A stretch of DNA of 64,000 bases. Origin: Mytilus trossulus (lineage: Eukaryota; Mollusca; Bivalvia; Mytilida; Mytilidae). The DNA lies in assembly GCF_036588685.1 (NCBI RefSeq), contig NC_086374.1:74088457-74152456 (forward strand), given 5' to 3'. The stretch's first letter is position 1; each line of letters opens with the position of its first letter. This document shows positions 1-11,500 of this stretch, piece by piece. The position numbers were made by a program, and so were the translations under genes. Below the pieces are notes generated by a model. It saw nothing but the letters and a program-made list of their open reading frames with translations, searched no databases and was not told the DNA's origin.

Positions 1-243
1 GCTTTGTAACATTCTGTAAACCTACTTATTTTCGCGGATACTTTATTTCGCGTTTTATCCTTTCTAAGCCACTTCGCGGCTATTTAATTTAGCGATTTCT
101 TATTTTCTTGGTGAAATTTAATAAGACATGATCCAAGTTTTACATATTAACGACGATTTATATTCGCGATATTTTTCTACTCGCGAAATTCACGAAATAA
201 GTTGGTTTATAGCATTTGTTTTTAGTTTACTATTTTGTACACT

Positions 244-434
244 AATTAAGCCGTTAGTTTTCTCGTTTGAATTGTTTTACATTTGTCATTTCGGGGCCTT
301 TTTAAGCTGACTATGTGGCATGAGCTTTGTTCATTGTTGAAGGCCGTATGGTGACCTATAGTTGTGAATGACTGTGTCGTTTGTTCTTTTGTTGATAGTT
401 GTCTTATTGGCATCAATGCACATCTTCTTACAAA
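244..434 (+). repeat. Dispersed repeat family DR1, copy 1
   Basis: This copy has the blocks that define a family seen many times in this window: TTGTTTTACATTTGTCATTTC, then GGGGCC, then TTGTTGAAGGCCGTATGGTG, then AGTTGTCTTATTGGCATC, ending near CATCTTCTT. Diverged copies occur on both strands (7.26, 9.25, 20.1, 23.6, 42.0, 55.7, 56.1 and 63.5 kb). No coding capacity or terminal repeats are visible. The class is unknown; a non-autonomous transposon is the likely explanation. Confidence 0.75.
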
Positions 435-3400
435 CAAACTGTGTTAGATATGAGAACAGACATGCTGCAAAGAAAACATAAGGACATTGTGACGGCCATA
501 TAAAATCAAATGTAAAGCGAAAAGAAAAAAAATGAAAATAGAGATAACATTAAGCAAAAATTTCAACAAGACACACTCCCTCAAAAGACCTACAGAGAAA
601 TCAAGTGATCTAGAAGGCACATAATCCAAACTTGCAGTGAGTATTAATCAATATATAATTTGGTACGCCAGACGCAAGTTTTAAACGGATTATTTAGTCA
701 GCTTAGATTAAGTATCACAACCAACATGTTAATGGATGTGCATCTGTGTATTGTTTTTCTGATAGCCTTTTTTTTTTTTATGTGTATGGCGTCCTATTAG
801 ATATAATACAAAAATACAGAAACCATAATAGTTCCAACAATGTACGATTGTTTCTACTGACTAGCAACAACATTCAACACCAAATGACTTTTTATGACTG
901 TAATATAATAACTATCAGCCGCGTCATTGTTTAGAATAGGTAAATTATATTGATTGTTATCAATCATAGTTTATATGCATGAAATGATTAAACATCATTA
1001 TTGTCAGCTTAACACAAATTACGGCAGTGTGCTTTGGTCAAGCTAAAAAAAAAGGTTAAAAATACCTCGTGGACATTTGTGAGTAACTTTCAGTTTGCTT
1101 GATTCCTCCCTATCAAAAGGGTTTAGACGTATCGGAAGTTCGGATTGAAATCAAATGTACTTCATGACGAGAACATGCCAAGATACTATAATTTGTTATC
1201 TTTGAATATTTCATTTATTTTTCTGTGTAACTTGTTTTGTGGCATTGTGCAAGATAATGCATCCGTGAAATTGCTGTATGAAATCTCCTATAAAGTATAT
1301 CAATCGATCTTATGTGTAGGATAATATGATTTCTCATTAGCAGACTTTGCAAAAACTAGTCGAATATTTGTTGGGAAGGCAGGAAGATTTTAGTTGTTGG
1401 AGATGTTACCTGTTGTTTCGTTATGTTTTAGTTAGTTTTCTATACTAGATTTTATTTCATGTTCTTATTTTAAACATGTTCTGTAAATGTCATGGTCGAG
1501 ATAAAAAAAAAAGAGGATGATTGAGGTCTTTTAAACAACTAGTTGTGCCCGCCACTAAGGAAGCGATTTGTCGATTATTGGCTTTATTTGAAGAGTTTGA
1601 GATTAATTTTTATCTATTCAAATTATCCGTAATAATTAAGGATTCGGGACGATAAATAGCTTTACCTATTGCAATCAAAGCAGTACTTGTCTTTTGTTAG
1701 TGATTGTGTGTTGCCCTTTAGATGTCTCTTGAGGATTTGTAAGGTTAAATTGCTGTCTCATTGAAAATTATTCATCTAATTCGGACCGATAGTGAATAAA
1801 ACTTCAGGATTCTCGCAATCCATGCGAGAATGCTACTACAACGAAACCAATATAGTGATAATATAATCCTTGTGATCATCAGAAAACATCCTTAACGAAA
1901 CATACGTTACATCTGGATACTATTTTGTCTGTCGTGCATTGACCAGCTTATTATCTAGCATTCTAGTTCATTTAATAATATGACAGGCTTAACTTAATGT
2001 TGAACTTGTAGTTATCTATTCAAAAAATTAACCTTGATCAACGCTGTATATTTAAAATTTAAGACAAGTTCACAAGTTCACACATGGCATTGCTACAATC
2101 CCGTCCATGATTCTTCGTTTATAACACCACCAGTTGTAAATAATACTCAGATATTCTCTTGCTATCGGAAACATGACAGACGCCACTAGTAGAGTAGGAA
2201 GGGTTATACCGCATTGTTGAGGCTCCCCATTTAGCAGGGATCTTGTGGACGATTATTTTATTTCATGAAAATAAAATAATTAACGGAGGTCAGTGTAAAT
2301 TGTTAGGCCACCTACGGATCCCCTCACAAACCTGTTGCAAGGGACCACGACCTGCAGTGATCATGCACTTTCTACACGCTTCATTCTGACCGGACGTGGC
2401 TGCGTACTTTAAAAATCCACACAGCTAAACGGCCGTCTAACTTTATCAATACTTTTACTGCTGGTCGGAAGACGACCTAAATGAAATGTGCATATCAAAT
2501 GTGTAAAAATGCACACTATATGTACGTACGTCGAACTCCAATAAATATCACACAAAGATTGTTTATACATGTATCACGAACTAATAACTGTTTGAAATCC
2601 ACATCGGTGCTCTTACAATAGAACGATGCCTTTTGATTTGAAATGTACGTGTTAATACAGCATTATTGAACTGGTTGTTGCACTTTTTTGTTCATTTGTA
2701 AAGTACAAATGTACTTTAATGTTTTTTTTCACTGTTTTGAAATCTAACTGCTTGACATATTTTGAATTTTGCTTTCTTACTCGATAAAACAAGTAGGTCC
2801 TCGAAAAAACACAGACTGCTCTTGAAAAAAACCGGACACAGACAAATTAATTTACTCTCCAAAATATACCTTTCAATGCAAAAAAACAAGAATTGTTGTA
2901 TAGTGTCCGTTTATCTAGGTATATATAGATTCCATGTAAGCAATTACGTTGACATTTGCAATTGTATGTGTAAAATAATAAATCTATCTTTTGGAATGAA
3001 GCATTAGACGGTTAAACGAACTTGAAACATGATTAAGTGGGGTTTATAATAAAATTTGTACTACAAATTCCAATTTGCCTACTATGTTATACGATTGTTG
3101 TGTCTCTTTTTACGTCTTACCAGAAAGGAATTATGTCTGTTTATACATTTTTGATCATATTCACTAAAATAAAGAACGATCATTTCACTCGAAAAAGATA
3201 CGATACAAGCAGGACACTATACCTTAGAAGAAAAAAGTAAAAATGAAAAATAAACCAAAATTTAAAACGGAAATTCATAACCCAAATAGCAAACTCAAAA
3301 CCTCAAATATATCAAACAAATTATTTTTAAAAACTGACAAAGAGAGTGCTCATCGTTGTTTACTGACAGCGAGACATACTTGACATACTAACATAATACT

Positions 3401-4065
3401 TTTAAGTACAAAATACAGAGTCTGAAGGAATTGATGGAAAGTCAATATATCGATGTGTTTTTTCAACAGACAGTCGGTCTATAAGTGTATAAAATGTACG
3501 TGATCAATTTCTCATATCAAATTGATTTCTGGAAAATCCGTTCACAAAATTGTATTTTCAATCCCGTATATTAATGGAAGTAGTTCATATTGAGTTAGTT
3601 TTCAACGAGTTCTTAATATACATTATTTCATCAAATCTCAAGTATCACCCAATTCAATATAGTTATAATGAAAAATTCAATAATATAACCCGTTACCTTT
3701 ATGAGATGTTAGGTTTGAATAATAAAGAAATGTCTTATCAATCATAATGCTGCAAAGTTAAAAAAAATAATGTTAAAATCAACATAGAAATAATAAAAAA
3801 AAAAAACCTGTCAAACTTTGATTTCGGATTTTTCATTTTCTATTTTGGACAGCGATCTTTAATGGACCCATTTTGATATGTAATTACACTCGTTGGTTTT
3901 ATTCTAGTTTATTGCGACCTTTTAGTTCTAAATGAATGTTATAAATAATGAACAACATATTACATATTAACTTTAATTCTTTCAGACTCTTATAGATTTA
4001 AGGTACTGACGTTGTTTAATATTTTCATTTCTTGTTATACTGATCTTTATTTTGTCTTTGTTATG
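435..4065. other. AT-rich intergenic DNA, no gene recognised
   Basis: Open frames here are short (about 60-80 codons), low in complexity, and lack signal peptides, motifs or flanking splice sites. The only structure I noted is a near-perfect palindrome at 2252-2280 (ATTATTTTATTT, CATGA centre, mirror arm) and a small TTCTCGCA/TGCGAGAA stem near 1811-1831. No RNA gene was recognised. Confidence 0.6.
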
Positions 4066-4070
4066 TATTT

Positions 4071-4150
4071 GCCTTTACTGTTTGGTATTTGCCTTTACTG
4101 TTTGGTATTTGCCTTAACTGTTTGGTATTTGCCTTTACTGTTTGGTATTT
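4071..4150 (+). repeat. 20-bp tandem repeat, four units
   Basis: The unit TTTGGTATTTGCCTTTACTG is repeated four times with one substitution (TTTACTG to TTAACTG in the third unit). It gives a short spurious open frame. A DR2 fragment on the minus strand (AACAGCGGTATACTACTGTT) follows at about 4225-4254. Confidence 0.9.
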
Positions 4151-4254
4151 TTTTTAGTAATATCCATTTGGCGTGGTTCGGTACTTATGCATTCAGCCGA
4201 TGTGTTGTTGCATTGGTAACTTTCTGAACAGCGGTATACTACTGTTGCCTTTAT

Positions 4255-5680
4255 TTGTATTCATGTCTCTCCTTTGTGTTTTTGTGCTTTGTCTATATGT
4301 TATTTTGTTTTTCTTTGTTGACATATTTGTTGGTTTGGATTTTCCTTGGAAATAGGTATTTTTTTCCTTCTATTCTTACTTTTCATAGAATGCGAGTGGG
4401 AGTTTGGATGTACCTATAATAATGTTATTACGAACAGAATATCACATTCCAATTTTTATATTTATCATGTATTTTAAAAAGTGTTTCGTCGGCATAAAAC
4501 CCTTTAACGTGTTGTTTTCCTTTTCTGTTCTACCCGAAAATTTAGAAACAATCCATGTATTTTTTTTTTATTCTTTTCAAGTCAATACGATAATTAGATC
4601 TTAAAACATTATCACTATCATGGTATACATTGCTTTATTTAATTTTAATAAGAGACGAATTACCATACAGTTATGACAACGTACTGATATTTTGGTATTG
4701 CATTATACTGTGTATAACGCCTTAACATTATATAAACTGTTTGATATATTTGTATTAGTTAATATTTTAATCTGTGAGATGACATTGACTCTGAACTAGC
4801 AAAGCTTTAAGTCACTATGAAAACTCTCAGATCACAACTTGTGTCTTTTGTCTTTATGTTTTACTTGTTTTGTTTTTGTCGTGCCGATATGATAAGTTTA
4901 AATGTCTTAATTTATTTTTACACTTTGTACTTATGTTGTGCATGTATTCAATAAAGGAGGAGAAGGTTAAGTGATTCCATTCCGGGGGATTTTATAAGTT
5001 ACTACACAATATATATTTTGCTCCTTGTTGAAGGGCGTAAGAAATGTAAGATGGCCTATACACGTTAGGTTTAATGCATGCCCTGCTAGGATCATGATTT
5101 TTGCGAGTATTAAATTATACGATAAGGTCAATTAACTACTATATCGTAATCATTATTGTTTTTTACATTACAAATGTAGTACCCATCTTATTTTGAATAC
5201 TATACATGTTTTGCGCAACAAAGAAGTACAATGCCCTTGTTCTTACCCAACAAATACAGTGTTAAATATTGTCCGGGTTTCGTCGAGAGCAACAGTTAAA
5301 GCGTTCGGGGTTTTCAACAAATGGTCTGGATTTTTTTTAAGAAAGATGGAATAAGAAAAAATACTCTTCACTTTAAAAATGACTTTTTCTACGTTATAAC
5401 TGTATTTAAGTGATAGACAATATCATATTTTCCCAATAAATCACCAAAACATATGCACTAGTTATACACTGAGAGATCGGAGTGTCTTGATTAGAAACCC
5501 GGACGGCTGGAAGCCGAAGGGGTTTCTCATGCAGACACTTCGTACTAACAGTACTTACCTACACCCGATGCTAAACCCTGTATTTGTTTACATTGAATAT
5601 TAAATGAAAACCCACGATTAATAAGACTTTTTTTAAATAGTACCCCACTAGTTACCTGACTTTGACAAGTGAGTAAATAT
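4255..5680. other. AT-rich intergenic DNA
   Basis: No open frame with protein-like composition, no RNA gene and no clear transposon ends. A weak DR1-like scrap (TTGTTGAAGGGCGTAAG) lies near 5030. Nothing else could be supported. Confidence 0.5.
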
Positions 5681-5683
5681 TAC

Positions 5684-5835
5684 ATAAAGGCAATAGTAGT
5701 ATACCGCTGTTCGAAACTCATAAATCGATAGAAAAAAACAAATCCCGGTTGAGGGAAACGCATTAAATATAAGAGGAGAACAACGACACAACAGAAACAC
5801 AACATTAAAATGAAACACACAGAGAAACAAACTAA
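5684..5835 (+). repeat. Dispersed repeat family DR2, copy
   Basis: DR2 is recognised by GGCAATAGTAGTATACCGCTG, then ATAAATCGATAGA, then AACAAATCC, then a run with TATAAGAGGAGAACAACGAC. The same ordered blocks recur at 9386, 18871, 25063 and 26239 on this strand and at 6905-7078 on the other. It has no coding capacity. Confidence 0.8.
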
Positions 5836-6302
5836 GCATTAGTACAAAGTGTCAAAGTTGCCGTTTTTCACATTCCCGTTAAATCATACGCAATTAATAT
5901 GAATACATGCGTCTATATCACGTCTTGTCAGAAAGAAAGTCTATTTGCTAACACTTTGCTAATTTAATTTTTTTTAAATTCTCACAATCGAAAAAAAAGA
6001 ACCAATCAAATCACTCGAAAAACTAAAATTATAGCCGACACTATACATATTTTTTATCAGCGCATATTGGACTTTGTTAGATAGATGTCTAAAAAGCCAT
6101 CGTACCGAGCTTACATATTTCTTTCTTCTCAATGGAGATTCCCATGCAGTAGATTAAGAAGAAAGAATTGTCTTTAAACTTGATCTCCATCTATTTGGAT
6201 GTTACCCTCTGTGTATTATTATATTATGTCTGTTTATTTCACGTATCATTGTAAATATAACGGAATTTGATGACACTGTCTTACAAAGTGAGAGGTTTAG
6301 CG

Positions 6303-6552
6303 CTATAAAAAGTAAAATCACAAAAAACTGAAATTAGAGGAAAATCAATTCGGAAAGTCCATAATCACAGGGCAAAATCAAATAACAAAACGCATCAAAA
6401 ACGAATTAAATCCACCATTTTCAACATTTGAAAATGCCTGTACCAAGTCAGAAATATGACAATTGTTGTCCATTCGTTTTTTATGTGTTTTGTCATTTGA
6501 TTTTGACTTTCCTATTCAGTTCAGTATTTTTGTGATTTTACTTTTTATCATT
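6303..6552. repeat. Fold-back element made from DR4 arms
   Basis: The left arm (from CTATAAAAAGTAAAATCACA) and the right arm (ending TGTGATTTTACTTTTTATC) are reverse complements with divergence, separated by a short loop. The arm sequence is family DR4 (CACAAAAATACTGAACT block, then CAAATGACAAAACACAT), which also occurs singly at 8.6, 24.06, 32.7, 33.8 and 39.96 kb. Confidence 0.65.
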
Positions 6553-6894
6553 ATAATTATGATTATTGTTTAGACTAGTATTGTGAAAATACTTGTATGG
6601 CCTTCAAGATTATGTATAATACGTTAAAAAAATACGTGACTGTTTGTTTAGTCCTGTGATGTTATTCTGTAATTTACATGTCGGAACGACTAATAAATTA
6701 TGTATTTGTGCGTTTCTCAATGCTGATTTTGTGTTTGTTTGTTTGTGCTGTATTCCTGTCACTTAGTGTTGTCATCTAGGCCATATTTTTAACATAGCAA
6801 TATTAGCAGGAGGTTTGGCTCAATCAGGTTCGATCCTCATTTATTTAACACGTCTTGAAACACAACATTATAAGAAAATGGCAGTTATTATCAA

Positions 6895-7078
6895 TAGTTC
6901 GTTTCCATGTTTGTTGGCGTTTGTTTATGTTGCAATTTCAGTGTTTCCGTTGTTCCGTTGTTATCATTAAATAGTTTATGTGTTTTCCTCGGTGGTTATA
7001 GTATGTTACCTGGTTATGTTTTTTTCTCAATCGATTTTTGACTTTTAAACAGCGGTATATAACTGTTGCCTTTCTTTA
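6895..7078 (-). repeat. Dispersed repeat family DR2, minus-strand copy
   Basis: Read on the minus strand, the DR2 blocks appear in order (GGCAACAGTTATATACCGCTG, then a diverged middle with GAAACACTGAAATTGC). It is followed at 7255-7395 by a diverged DR1 copy on the plus strand that retains GTCATTGCTGAAGTCCTGCG and AAAGTTGTCTCATCGTCATTC. Confidence 0.65.
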
Positions 7079-7814
7079 TAGAATGTTTATTTAAGTTGTT
7101 GATCGACTACAAACTGACAACGCCATTAAACGAAATACGGCAAACAAATAATAAACAACAGACAACAACACAGAAGTCAATTTCCTTTTGTAATTTGTTT
7201 TTTTCCTGCCATTTAATGTTGGTTTTCTCTTTGATTTTTTTGCAAATAATACCACGGCCTTTACCACTTACTATGCGGATGGACACGGGTCATTGCTGAA
7301 GTCCTGCGATGCCGTTTATATATACTCATTATACATCATCTTCTTTCGATTTCTGACTGAAAGTTGTCTCATCGTCATTCATATTCCTTCTCATTATTTT
7401 CATAGAAGTTAAAATCAAAAGAAAACATTTGCTATATATTTTCCAAAAAGATGCCCTAAAATTCTGTAAATCTGTTTTCCTCTCGGTAGAAGAACAACAT
7501 GAGATGTCCTGTAAAAAGAAATACTGCTTAACTCTAGGACTAGTTTTTGAAGTATATTTATAGTATTTACCTCCATATTTTGAATTGCATTGGCTCGAAT
7601 ATTAATTATTTCAAGTAAATAATTTGTTTATTGTATAGAGGATAAGTTATGTTCAACATTTCTTCTGTAAGGAAAGGAACAGTGTACTGTCCTTCAGCTT
7701 TGTATTTGTGAATTACCTGCACAAACCAATTCCAAATAAACAGAGATGATCCGACTAATATTGTCTTTGTTCATTATCGGAGGTAGTGTCCTGATTCTAA
7801 TGTTTCACCTTCTT

Positions 7815-8035
7815 AACGACGGGTAACTCAAGTGGAGCAGGATCTGCTTATCCATTAGGAAAAGGTAAGATCACCACAGTTTTGGTGGGGTTCGCACTGC
7901 TCATTCTCTAAATATTCTGTGTTATGATTAATGTGCAATTGTTTGTCTTTTTCGCAGTTTTCAGTTTTTTTGCAAAGACTGTCAGTTGGTAGTCGACTTT
8001 TTCAAGCTTGAATATCCCTTTCTATATCTTGTAGC
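7815..8035 (+). repeat. Dispersed repeat family DR3, copy
   Basis: It is marked by GTGGAGCAGGATCTGCTTA, then TTTTGGTGGGGTTCG, then a TTGTTTGTCTTTTT block. The same ordered blocks recur at 21712-21965 (+), partly at 30280-30400 (+), and at 52240-52445 (-). It is non-coding and its class is unknown. Confidence 0.7.
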
Positions 8036-8384
8036 CTACCTTTCACTGAATTGTGTTTGGAAATGTAAGTTCTGTGTCATTTGCACAAAATTGTAATGCT
8101 AATCCGACTATATATAATTAGATATTCAACATGTGTAATATCTGACAGACATTGTCAAAGATTGTAAGTATACACTGCAAAAAAGTGTAAAGAATAGTCA
8201 TCAGCATACTTAATCAAGGAACTGGCTCGTTATGCAATAAATACGTATCTATGTATTTTTCAGAGTAAATGAAGTGAAATAAAATAATGTTCCTGTCCAT
8301 AATAAGAAATTATATATTATTGATACATGTTTTTATTATGTAAGAAAAGATAGCAAAACTGCAGAACAGTAACTTACAGGTACT

Positions 8385-8425
8385 TACTGCATGGTAACAT
8401 ATGGGTCTGTATATTTACTATATAA
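8385..8425 (+). promoter_or_regulatory. Promoter of His-rich gene 1: shared upstream block and TATA box
   Basis: TACTGCATGGTAACATATGG (8385-8404) is followed by a TATA-like ACTATATAAGTAG (8417-8429), about 40 nt before the start codon. The same 20-nt block lies before the paralogue at 28715-28734. It is 78 nt before the ATG here and 77 nt there, and each is followed by an ATATAAGTA box. Sequence conservation in otherwise unalignable flanks supports promoter function; the factor that binds it is unknown. Confidence 0.75.
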
Positions 8426-8462
8426 GTAGAACTGGCGAAGTCGTTACCACACATCATTCGAC

Positions 8463-8508
8463 ATGTCTTACGGTTTGTGTGTTCTGGTGCTCGTGGTCGT
8501 TGCCGCAG
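8463..8508 (+). CDS. Gene 1 exon 1: signal peptide
   Basis: It encodes MSYGLCVLVLVVVAA and ends in the first base of a Gly/Val-type codon before GTAAGG. It is 46 nt, the same length as exon 1 of the paralogue (MAQWICVLLLVVVAS). It is short, hydrophobic and ends in small residues, as expected for a secretion signal cleaved near the exon junction. Confidence 0.85.
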
Positions 8509-11500
8509 GTAAGGCTGTTATATCATTAAATTATTAAAGTGAAAATTCCAAAACTTTAAAGCGTGTTAAATTTGATAATAAAATAAAAATTATAACATAT
8601 CATTTTGAGAAAAAAGTTAAATCCCAAAAATACTGAACTTAGAGGAAATCAATTCGGAAAGTCCATAATCACATGGCAAAATCAAACCTGTCAAATAACA
8701 AAACGCATCAAAAACGAATGGACAAGAACTGTCATTTTCCTGACTTGGTACTTGGTGGATAAAACCTGGTTCTATAGCGCTTACCCTCTCACTTTAATGA
8801 CAGTCTCATCAAATTCCGTTATATTTATTTACATTGATGCGTTAAATAAAAAAGGGATACACAAATTACATAATGTGTATGAAATGTCTTTTTATATCCA
8901 TGTATAAAGCGCTTATTAAGAATATTTTCAGATGCAATACATTTTCTTTGTTGAAAGTTCATGGTCATAGCTTTGCATAATTTTTATTATTTTTTCAAAG
9001 AAATAGTTTCTTTAAACTTTCTTCAGGCAATAACGTCTTGCAGTGATATTTCATTTTCTGTTTACAATGAATGATTTAAAATATCCAGCCTATATAAATC
9101 TTGAGCGGTGAATATTAAAGATAATGGACAGCTGTATATAAAATCATGGTAAAACAAAAACTGCTCTATCTGAGACTGACGAGTCTTTTAAAGACGTGCA
9201 CGTACAAAATTTGAATCCTGTTATCTATGAAGAGTTCACATACATATAGAAATAAGAAAATGTGGAATGATATCCATTGAGACCTCTATCCACCAGAGTT
9301 CAAATGAAAAAGATGTGCGCAAATATGTAGGCAATCGTACGATCTTCAACGATAGTTAAAGCAGTATCGTATCGTCGGTAATAAATAAAGGCAACAGTAG
9401 TTTACCGCTGTTTAAAATTAATATACGATGAGAAAAGTACCAAATCCGGGTTACAAACTAACGCTGAGGGATAACCATTCGAAACAATTAGTTCACTAGA
9501 AAAGTCACGGTCTTATTAAAAAAACAATTAATGAAAAACAAATATGATAGACAAAAACTAACGACAACAACTGATAATGCATACTCCTAACATAGATCAG
9601 ACACATATAGGGTTAAAAAATGTTTTCGGGGGCTCAATTCTCCCCAAACATTTGACAGTAGTGCAAAAACACACCATAAGAGTTAACAGTAAACTGTAAA
9701 AATCCGATTCTAATTGGCTTAACTCAAAATATCGCATCGAGGAATACGAAAAACAAAACTAACATAAATACTAAAGACAAGTTAACCGAAAAGGAGTACT
9801 CGATGTTTCTAAAAGCTAGTTGAAAGTTTGTTACAATTAAAAAAAAATCTTGTTCTCCCAGACATACATCTTATGTATTTGATATAACTGATTGATCTTT
9901 CTCAACAGTTGTTACATCCGGATATGGAGGTCATCATCATGCACATCATCATAGTAAGTATTAACATAACATCCGGATATGGAATCATCGTCATGCACCT
10001 CATCATATTAATTATTAACATCACATCCGGATATAGAGGTCATCATCAAGCACATCATCATAGTAATTATTAGCATTATATTCAGATATGGAGGTCATCA
10101 TCATGCACATCATCAAAGTAAGTATTAACATAACATCCGGATATAGAGGTCATCATCAAGCACATCATCATAGTAATTATTAGCATTATATTCAGATATG
10201 GAATCATCATCATGAACATCATCATAGTAAGTATTAACATAACATCCGGATATGGAGGTCATCATCATGCACATCATCATAGTAAGTATTAACATAACAT
10301 TAGGATAAGGAATCACCATCATGCTCATCATCATAGTAAGTATTAACATAACATCCGGATATGGAGGTCATCATCGTGCACATCATCATAGTAAGTATTA
10401 ACATAACATCCGGATATGAAGGTCATCATCATGAACATCATCATAGTAAGTATTAACATAATAAACAACCGGATTTGGAGGTCATCATCATGCACATCAT
10501 CATAGTAAGTATTAACGTTCCGGATATGGAGGTCATCATCACGTACATCATCATAGTAAATAGGCTTAAAATAGTATATATAGGCTTCTTATAATTGTAC
10601 ATTATAGTCACTGTGATATTGTGCATACATTTAATCATTTTGCAGTCTATCTGTCAAGCTTGTCTGTAGATATTTTGTTGCTATAATTTCAAAACTTATA
10701 TTCTTATATGACGTTATCTAAAATATGAGTATATTTTTTCCGATGTTCTTATCCTACTCCAACGTCTGTAATGTATGTCTAATATTGTTATTATTATATC
10801 TTTTTTACAAATAGGACACGTTGTTAGACATACTAGGGTACACCACCGACTTATCGGACTGGCATACCACAAGAGATACCATGGATTTAAAATCACGCAT
10901 GGAAGATTTGCTTACAAAGGATTAGGTAATATGGTGCATAATCTAATACATCTAGCCATCATTCATTATAGAGTTGGCAACTCGTTGTCGCTTTACACAA
11001 TATCTCGTTTTGCATACATTTTTTTTTTTTTTAATATGTGTCCAATACTAAAACACATAAATTATATATCTTTCTTTTTCCTTTTTTCGCACAAACGAAA
11101 AAAAATTCCAAATAGAAAAGATTCCGCTGTAAATAAAGAAACTTAGATCATCATAAAAACATAATGTAATCCAATAGAACTGGGGGGAAAATCTTAACAG
11201 ATAATGTATAAAAAGTAATAATTTGCATTATTTATATTCATTTTCAATTTTGTGTTGGGAAAGGTACAATGTATACTTATAATAACAGTTTAAACCTCAA
11301 ATTATATAGATGTATATATATATATAGGCGTAAAAAATAATTTTCACATGTGCAGATATATATATTCATTAAATAAAATAATAAAATAAGTAAAAAGTTA
11401 ACAGTTCCATTCTATCGATTTCATCCTTCCATTGGGACTCTTCTGGATAACTGATGTAGTGTCGCTATAGGCAACGTCGTTAAGGAGGTTTATGACGTTC

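Noticed and set aside
9926-10556. CRISPR-like array
   Set aside because: The units are contiguous diverged copies of an exon end without unique spacers.
10125-10638. Minus-strand Met/Asp-rich frames
   Set aside because: They arise from the 55-bp minisatellite and have no signal peptide or splice context.
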